Shown: positions 6,785-12,865 of the stretch, piece after piece | How positions within the stretch are numbered: the first letter of the stretch is position 1 | Layout: each line of letters starts with the position of its first letter | NCBI GenBank assembly: GCA_026770575.1 | Contig: MU657176.1 | Coordinates: 603,661 to 616,525, forward strand | Length of the DNA stretch: 12,865 nucleotides | Source of the DNA: Pelagophyceae sp. CCMP2097 | Lineage: Eukaryota; Sar; Pelagophyceae | Reading direction: 5' to 3' | The notes under the pieces: generated by a model | The model's input: only the letters and a program-made list of their open reading frames with translations | The model's database searches: none | Told to the model about the DNA's origin: nothing | Position numbers and translations under genes: made by a program

Positions 6785-9205
6785 TTAGTGGATGTTGAAG
6801 AGGCCGCGGCCTTCGTTGATGGCCTGGAAGTACGAGGCGAAGACGAGGGAGAGGATGGCCATGAGCTTCATGAGGATGTTGAGCGCGGGCCCGGACGTGT
6901 CCTTGAACGGGTCGCCGACCGTGTCGCCAATCACGGCCGCGTCGTGCACGGGCGTGCTACGGCCCTGGGCGTCCTTCTTGCGCAGCGCCGGGTCGGCGTC
7001 GTGGCCGCCGGAGATGTACTTTTTCGCGTTGTCCCACGCGCCGCCCGAATTCGACATGGAGATGGCCAGCTGCACCCCAGAGACGAGGCCGCCCGTGAGG
7101 ATGCCGAACACCGCCTTGACGCCGAAGAACGTGCCCGCGACGAGCGGCGCGAGCATGACCAGCGCCGCCGGCGCGATCATCTCGCGCAGCGACGCCTTTG
7201 TGGAAATCTCGACGCAGGCTTGGTAATCGGGCACGGAGTCGCTGTCGGGGTCCAAGAGCGACGGGTCCGCCTTGAACTGCCGCTCCACCTCCTTGACCAT
7301 CTCCGCCGCGGCGAGGCCGACGGACTTCATCGTCATGGCGCTGAACCAGTAAGGCAAATTGGCGCCCACCAGCAGCGCCGCAAACGTCAGTGGCTCGAGC
7401 ACGTTGACGCCCGTGGTGATGCCCAGGCGCACGACAAAGGCGCCGTAGAGCGCCAGGGAGACGAGGGCCGCCGACCCGATGGCAAAGCCCTTGCCGATGG
7501 CTGCCGTTGTGTTGCCTGCCGCGTCGAGGCAATCCGTCTTCTCGCGCACCTCTTCCGGCAGCCGCGACATCTCCGCAATCCCGCCGGCGTTGTCCGTCAC
7601 GGGGCCGTAGCCGTCGATGGTCAGGCCCGTGGCCAGCGTCGAGAGCATTCCCAGCGCGGCGAGGGCCACGCCGTACAAGTCGGCGAGGCTGAAGGCAAAG
7701 TAGACGATGCCCGCGAGCGTAAACACGGGCACGATGGCCGACCGGTACCCGAGCGCCAGACCGTAGATCATGTTCACCGCGGCGCCCTGCTTGCAGGCCC
7801 AGGCGCACTCGCGCACGGGCGTGTAGGAGAACGAAGTGTAATACTCCGTGACCAAACCAATCGCCAGGCCGCCCGCGGCGCCCACCGCGGCGCACGTCGC
7901 GGCGCCCATGGCCGTCACGTCCAGCGTGCCCGAGACGACGGAGTGCATCTCAAACGTCTCAGGCAGCAGCGCCGACGCCAGCGCGTAAATGGCCGGGATG
8001 ACGAGCACCTAACGCTCTTGTCAGGGGAAACGTCGGGACCCCCGGCGACGCACCGTCGTTGAGATGAGCTGAAGCTTGAGCGCCGGCTCGACGTCGCCGC
8101 CGCGCACGACTGGCTTAAGGTGCGTCACGATGAACGTGCAGAGCATGCACACCAGCGCCCCCGCGGCGGAGACGCAGACGGGGAACATCATCGCGTTCCA
8201 GCCCGCGGAGACGAGGTCGTCCGACGAGGCGCCGATGACCAGCGCCGCGCACGTGGCCTCGGCAAAGCTGCCAAAGAGGTCGGAGCCCATGCCCGCGACG
8301 TCGCCGACGTTGTCGCCGACGTTGTCCGCAATCGTGGCCGGGTTGCGCGGGTCGTCCTCCTCGAGGCCGTGGATGACCTTGCCGACGAGGTCGGCGCCGA
8401 CGTCTGCGGCCTTTGTGTAGATGCCGCCGCCGACGCGGCCAAACATGGCCACGCTCGACCCCCCGAGGCCAAACCCGGCGACGCACTCGAACATGGTCTG
8501 CCACTTCGCAGAGTCGTCAAAGTGCAGGCGGTAGAGCGCCAGCACGGCGGTCATCATCGCCAGGCCCATGCCCACTAGGGCGTAGCCCATGACGGCGCCC
8601 GCGCGGAACGCAACGTTGAACGCCGCCGTGTAGCGGCCCGCGGGCTCCGAAGCCGCCGCCACCGTCGTGCGTGCGTTGGCGTTGACGGCGATCATCATGC
8701 CGCAGAGGCCAGAGGCGATGGAGGTCAGGCCGCCGAGGAGGAAGGCCACTGTCGTGAAGAGGCCGTCAATGGCGCCGTGCTCAGAGCCGAGCGAGACAAG
8801 AACCATGAGCACCACGGAGAAGCCCATGAGGAACTGGACGCAGATCGTGTATTCGGCGCGCAGGAACGCCTTGGCGCCGAGCTCGATGACGGCGTGGATC
8901 GACTCGACCTTTTGCAGCTCAACCGTGAGGGAGTTGAGGGGCGACGACGTCGAGACGAAGCCCTTGCCCGGATTGATCTGCACGCGCTGGATCACCAGGT
9001 AGTTGATTAGCGCGAACCTGGCGAGGGCGGCAGCGTCAGAACGTCAGAGCGCCGCGAGGCCGGGAAACAAGCATGCCGTCTTCGAGCCTCCGCCGCCGAG
9101 AGGCTCGACGGCTTTTGCGGGCGACGGAGAGCCTTGGGCAAGGACGCCGGCCGATTTGTACGCCGCGCAGGCGAGCGCCGTGACGCCGACGAAGAGATTC
9201 GTGTC
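6785..9205 (-). CDS. K+-dependent type I H+-translocating pyrophosphatase (5' end unresolved)
   Basis: A membrane proton pump driven by pyrophosphate hydrolysis, acting in the family on vacuole or acidocalcisome membranes. Exons: 9205-9162, 9017-8054, 8008-6785, totalling 743 aa. Introns: 9018-9161 (GTACAA to GCCAG) and 8009-8053 (GTGCGT to GTTAG, only 45 nt); both keep frame and join family-conserved sequence ([11 protein letters not shown] completes the first membrane helix; LISTT|VLVIPA). Motifs: DVGADLVGK (220-228), the acidic DNVGDNVGD (246-254), [10 protein letters not shown] (501-510) with Ala505 and Gly508, the residues of K+-dependent enzymes (Lys/Thr in K+-independent ones), and a C-terminal [17 protein letters not shown]. 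Many hydrophobic segments fit the usual 16 helices. The first exon found begins after a TAG that reads as a 3' splice site (9206-9207); the upstream exon with the start Met was not identified. Confidence 0.93.
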
Positions 9206-10538
9206 CTACCGCGCCAGAAACTTTGATCTCCGCGCTTTCATCGCCACGGCGAATCCAAGCGCGCCAATCCGTCCTCTCTGGGGCGAGTTGCCCGAGGCGT
9301 CGGTGGAAGCCGGCCTCTCCCACCTCGTCGCACCGCCCTTTTCGAGAACGTTTTTCAAATATCCTCGCAACATCCGACCAACCCCAAAGAGGGCCACCCC
9401 TGCCGCGTCCCACTCTCGATGCAGCGTCCCTTTGCATCGTCGCTCCCGATGCGATGTGCGCAGGGCTACGCCGCGGCGCAAGAACGCACCATCTTGCTCC
9501 GATCTTTTGCCTTCTTGTGCGGCGATTTCTGAAAAGATGCGGAGAGAGAGCTGAGTGTTCTGCTTGCTTCAAATCCACCTTCTGGAACCTGTTCTTCGGG
9601 CGCTGCCGCAGTGCCGGCGCTGGTGCCGGGCACTCGGCCGGCCACGGTCGGAAGTGACCCCGCAAGCACGGCGTGGTCGGTGGGCCGGACTCGGCATGCC
9701 TGGTGCCTTGCGGCGCAGTGCAGTCCTCTAGAACGCAGCACAGCCTCAGTGGAGTGCATAACAGAAGAAGAAGCACTGGACCTCTAGACCTTGCCGCAGA
9801 GTCCCTCGTTCTTGTCAGCGGAGCTCGAGCCGGCGGCCATCGCTTCGAAGCGCCCTCGGAGCCAGAGGCGGCGTCGGAAGCGAGCTTTTTCTCAAGACAG
9901 GCGCGCGCGCGCGGACGGTCGGCGCGTGCGAGCGGCGCGCCGCCGCCGCCGAGCCCCGGCACGCTGCCAAGGCCGGAGCGACCACGCGCCACCCGAATCA
10001 CAAGGCGAGAATCTTTGGACACCGCCCTCGACGAGCAACGACGAGCGACGACCGAGCACCGTCCACGAGGCACTCACCATCCGATGTCGTGTCATCAGTA
10101 GAGGCGGTATCGACGCTCCTCCGCGCCGAGGTCCGAGCGACGTCCGGGCTGCCGCCGCGGAGCCTCGACTGGGCGAGCGCGAGGCTCGGACCGCCTCCGA
10201 GCCCCATCCAGGCGCGGCCCCCCGCGCACTGCTCCCGCGCCGCGGCTGCGCCCGGAGTGGCGCGGCCCCCGGCGTCGCCGGCGGCAGCGCGGGCGTTGCG
10301 GCGCGCGTTGCCGCGCTTACGTGCCCATAACCTCGATACTGGGGCCCATAACTTGTCGCATTAAAGCGAGGCCGTCCGAGGCACTGGTGTCTGCGATTCG
10401 CGCGCGTCGCGACACCCCGACCTTCGGGCGGACGGGCCCGGCTGCGGCGCGGCGCTCGTCGCGGGCCGCGCACGTCGGGCGGCGCCGCCTCGCCCCGCGC
10501 GGCGCGGCGCTTGAAGAAGCGGCCGCGGCCCGGGCCTT
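9206..10538. promoter_or_regulatory. 1.3-kb gene-free stretch between divergent genes
   Basis: It lies between the 5' end of the minus-strand pyrophosphatase and the plus-strand kinase. Open frames exist on both strands but show only Arg/Pro/Ala low complexity and no family motif. The missing pyrophosphatase start exon should lie near the left end, within the first few hundred bases. Part of the stretch (about 9480-9800) is visibly less GC-rich than the genes. The word gcccataac occurs twice at 10323-10331 and 10344-10352. Promoters of both genes are presumably here; none can be pinpointed. Confidence 0.5.
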
Positions 10539-12303
10539 ATGGATGGCGTCGCGTGGTACCACCGGCACATCGCCGCCGCCGCCGGCGGAAACGGCGGCGA
10601 CTCGGAGGCCGTCGTAGCCGACCTCTGGGCGCTGCTCGAGGCGGCCGAAGCGGACGGCGCCGCGCTGTACCGCGCCGCGACGGCCGTGCTGGGCATGCCC
10701 TGGAACGCGCACCTCGCCGGCGCGCTGCTCAACGCCGGCTACGCCGGCGACGCGCAAACGTTCGAGCCGATGCCCTCGCGCGCCGCGCTCCTCGCCGTGC
10801 TGAATAGGCAGGGCGCCGGGGCCAACCCGATGCCGTTCCCACGGCCGCAAATCGGCGCCGGCCGCATCGAGCGAAACGTCGCGGTGACGTCGGACCGAGG
10901 TGCGCCATCCGACGGAGAAAGCCGGGGGCGCGAAGAAAGAGGACGTTTTCGGAAAGCGTGCCTTCAAGGGCCTTAGCCGACCGTGGACCGCGCTCTAACC
11001 CTTTAGGCCAGCACGTCATGGACTCTGTCCTCGTCGTCTCTCCGGAGCTGGCCTACGCGTTTGTGGCCAACCTACAGACGTGCATCTACGGTAAAGTGCG
11101 CCACGGCATCCAGCTCAAACCTGCGACGCCGGCGTCGCCGCGCGCGTCGTTCTTCGCGCCTCGCGGCACCGCCCCACGGCCCTGGTGCGTCTCCGACGTC
11201 CAGGTCGCCATCAAGTGCATCGAGCGCGGCAAATTACCGCGTCCAAAACATCAGAAGCACGATCGAAACCGATAGAAAGGCCCCTCGTTTCGGTATTTCG
11301 AGTGTGATCCGACCTTTTTAGGAAAATACGAGGCGCACATGGAGCGGCACCGCGGCCAGCTGAACGAGGACCCGATCAAGGAGATTGCGGTGATGCAGTA
11401 CATTGGCGCGTCTGGCGGCGCGCCGCACGTGCTGCCTCTTTCGGGTTGTTACGCCGACGAAAAATGCGTCTACGTCGTGCTGCCGTGAGACGCCCGCGTC
11501 CGACGGTTGTGCAAAGGGCGACTCGGGGCGCATGCGCAAAGAGACGCGCCCTCGACGGCAGAGGGCCCGAGGCCGCGTTTGCGGCTCCGATGCGCGCTCC
11601 AACAGGTTCTGCCCGAACTCCGACCTCTTCAACCTCGTCGAGGCGCAGGAGGAGGCCATGACCGAGTCGGCGGCGTTCCACTACTTTAAGCAGGCGCGTC
11701 TCTTTGTTTCGTCGACTCCAACGTTCTCATTCCGAAGGCCCGATTTCGACGGCCCTTTTTTAGGTGATGGACGGCCTGGACGCGCTGCACGGCCTGGGCC
11801 TGGCGCACCACGACATGTCTCTGGAGAACTTGATGCTGGATCAGCGGCGGTCGGCAGTCATTATCGACTTTGGCATGGCCGTCAAGATGGCCCGCAAGCG
11901 GCCCGGCTTGGACGGCGCCGCGGGCGGCGCGGTCCCGCTCAAGCCCGGCGGCGGCTGGCCCTGCCGCTGCGGCAAGCTGCTGTACATGGCGCCCGAACTC
12001 TTCACTCCGAAGAATGCCTTTGACGTTTGCGCCGCCGACCTTTGGGCCTGCGGTATCATCCTCTTCATCCTCCTCACGCGCATCCCGCCCTGGGACCCCG
12101 GCGTCGGGCCCTCGGACAGTGACATGCGCTACGTCTACGTGCGCGACGGCCGCCTCCGCGACCTGCTCGCCGCGTGGCGCACGGCGCTGTCCGACGACGT
12201 CCAGGACCTGCTGCAGCGCCTACTCACCGCCGACCCCGCCCGGCGCATCACGCTCCAAGAGGTCCGGCGGCACCCCTGGTGGCTCCGGCACCACAGAGCG
12301 TGA
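10539..12303 (+). CDS. Serine/threonine protein kinase, five exons
   Basis: Exons: 10539-10899, 11007-11228, 11322-11484, 11606-11693, 11764-12303; 457 aa. Introns: 10900-11006 (GTGCGC, ends CCCTTTAG), 11229-11321 (GC donor; a GT at 11241 would also fit, 461 aa), 11485-11605 (GTGAGA) and 11694-11763 (GC donor after CAG). Kinase domain about 135-455: degenerate glycine loop (LQTCIYGKV), VAIK with Lys190, helix-C Glu215 (EDPIKE), catalytic loop HHDMSLEN (Asp295, Asn300), DFG (313-315), APE (354-356), DLWACGIILF, and a C-terminal HPWW. A 25-residue insertion precedes VAIK. Residues 1-120 are a helical Ala-rich segment I do not recognise; translation could instead start at Met125 (11018), leaving exon 1 as a separate short gene, but splice sites and phase agree with joining. 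Substrate unknown. Confidence 0.88.
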
Positions 12304-12526
12304 CCCGCGCCAGCCACCAAAGGCCGCGAGCCGCGCGCCCGCAAAGCCCGCGGCCGCGCACCTCGACACACGGCGACACTCACCAAAGGCCCGAGAGATC
12401 ACCTTTTCACCACAGGCCCCCGAGCCTGGTTCAAGCCTCGTCCAAGCCCTGGATGCTAGTCAGTATATTACCATGGCGCACCGGAGGTACTGCAGACCCC
12501 CGGAGGGCGCCTTTAGTATGTCGGTG

Positions 12527-12539
12527 TAGGAAATTCCTA
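12527..12539. repeat. Short palindrome taggaaattccta
   Basis: A 13-base palindrome with an odd central base, at the exact point where GC-rich sequence gives way to the AT-rich block. It resembles the taggaatccta arms at 305-339. Confidence 0.7.
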
Positions 12540-12545
12540 AAGCTG

Positions 12546-12623
12546 AAAGTTATCTAAATTTTAAGTGAGATGGGTTTTAAACTCAGTTTTAAGCGCAAAA
12601 ATCTAAAGTTATCTAAATTTTAA
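12546..12623. repeat. 19-bp direct repeat pair in AT-rich block
   Basis: aaagttatctaaattttaa is present at 12546-12564 and again, identical, at 12605-12623, 59 bp apart start to start. Both lie in the AT-rich flank. No coding sequence overlaps them. Confidence 0.92.
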
Positions 12624-12739
12624 CTTTTAAGACACAAAAGATGTCAGCTGCTTAAAGGCGATTTTATCAAGTCTATTTTCAGGATGCCGAAGTGACTATA
12701 GGCGGACAAAGACAGTATAGAGGATTATGGGCCTCAGTT

Positions 12740-12789
12740 TTTACTGTAATTACAGTGTAATTACTGTTACACACGTATTTACAGTGTAA
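12740..12789. repeat. Clustered palindromes around actgtaattacagt
   Basis: actgtaattacagt (12743-12756) is a perfect 14-bp palindrome. The motif gtaatta recurs at once (12757 on), and tttacagtgtaaa (about 12778-12790) is a further near-palindrome carrying the same acagtgtaa word. The cluster could form a hairpin or bind a dimeric protein; no evidence decides. Confidence 0.75.
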
Positions 12790-12865
12790 AGTGAAGGTCA
12801 TATTTTTAGAGGCGCTCAAACGAGGCGCAATGGGGCTTAGCGCGAGCGGGAGGCTCCGCCGAGTC

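Larger units (their letters stand above)
12304..12865. other. Gene-free right flank with AT-rich block
   Basis: The first 220 bases after the kinase stop are GC-rich and probably 3' UTR. From about 12527 to 12808 the composition switches abruptly to AT-rich with many short palindromes and repeats. A TATTTTTAG (12801-12809) resembles the window's 3' splice sites and is followed by GC-rich sequence with an ATG at 12830, so another plus-strand gene may begin at the edge; this is too short to call. Confidence 0.5.

Noticed and set aside
8009..8053. Frameshift or pseudogene break in the pyrophosphatase
   Set aside because: The 45 bases have a GTGCGT donor and a TTAG acceptor, and their removal joins conserved family sequence in frame, so it is an intron.
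6746..8062. 438-codon plus-strand open frame opposite the pyrophosphatase
   Set aside because: It is the mirror of a highly conserved membrane protein; the His/Arg/Asp-rich translation is typical of antisense membrane-protein sequence.
9036..10073. 345-codon minus-strand open frame between the pyrophosphatase and the kinase
   Set aside because: It overlaps the proposed pyrophosphatase exon and intron in another frame and shows only Arg/Pro/Ala low complexity. I could not link its start to the pyrophosphatase.
10317..10967. 216-codon minus-strand open frame opposite the first kinase exon
   Set aside because: No motif, Arg/Ala-rich, and antisense to a better-supported exon.
1..12865. Bacterial gene cluster or operon
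   Set aside because: Families are eukaryotic, genes are split by introns, and orientations alternate with no ribosome-binding sites.

Overview
The window looks like nuclear DNA of a GC-rich unicellular eukaryote, most likely a microalga. The coding DNA is extremely GC-rich and the proteins are alanine-rich. Five genes are interrupted by short spliceosomal introns (about 45-170 nt), and the gene products are eukaryotic (transportin, protein kinase, type I proton-pumping pyrophosphatase). A pelagophyte or other stramenopile, or a haptophyte, is a plausible guess. That is inference from composition and gene style; nothing here fixes the species.

Layout, left to right: (1) 1-545, no gene seen, with a palindromic ATATGGGGCCCC array and a second hairpin. 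(2) 546-1508, minus strand, an alpha/sigma-like glutathione S-transferase in two exons with an N-terminal extension. (3) 1616-4713, plus strand, transportin (karyopherin beta-2) in four exons, divergent from the GST across only 107 bp. (4) 4856-6297, minus strand, a two-exon protein with one RanBP2-type zinc finger and an N-terminal LPAHSAS-type decapeptide repeat, convergent with transportin. (5) 6785 to about 9205, minus strand, a K+-dependent type I membrane H+-pyrophosphatase; three exons are recognised and the initiator exon is missing. (6) 9206-10538, a 1.3-kb gene-free stretch between two divergent genes. (7) 10539-12303, plus strand, a Ser/Thr protein kinase in five exons. (8) 12304-12865, gene-free, with a sudden AT-rich block full of short palindromes and repeats.

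The genes are unrelated housekeeping functions and do not form a pathway. I rebuilt each spliced model by hand by requiring the reading frame to be kept and the known protein family to run on across the junction. Two themes emerged. First, donors are mostly GTGCGN or GTGAGN, but in up to three introns the best frame-preserving donor is GC rather than GT. Second, short tandem duplications of 16-30 bp are scattered through introns, UTRs and one coding exon.

I do not see a mobile-element gene, an RNA gene, a CRISPR array or an obvious novel multi-gene system. The most novel items are the zinc-finger/decapeptide-repeat protein, the unrecognised N-terminal domain on the kinase, and the splicing signals.
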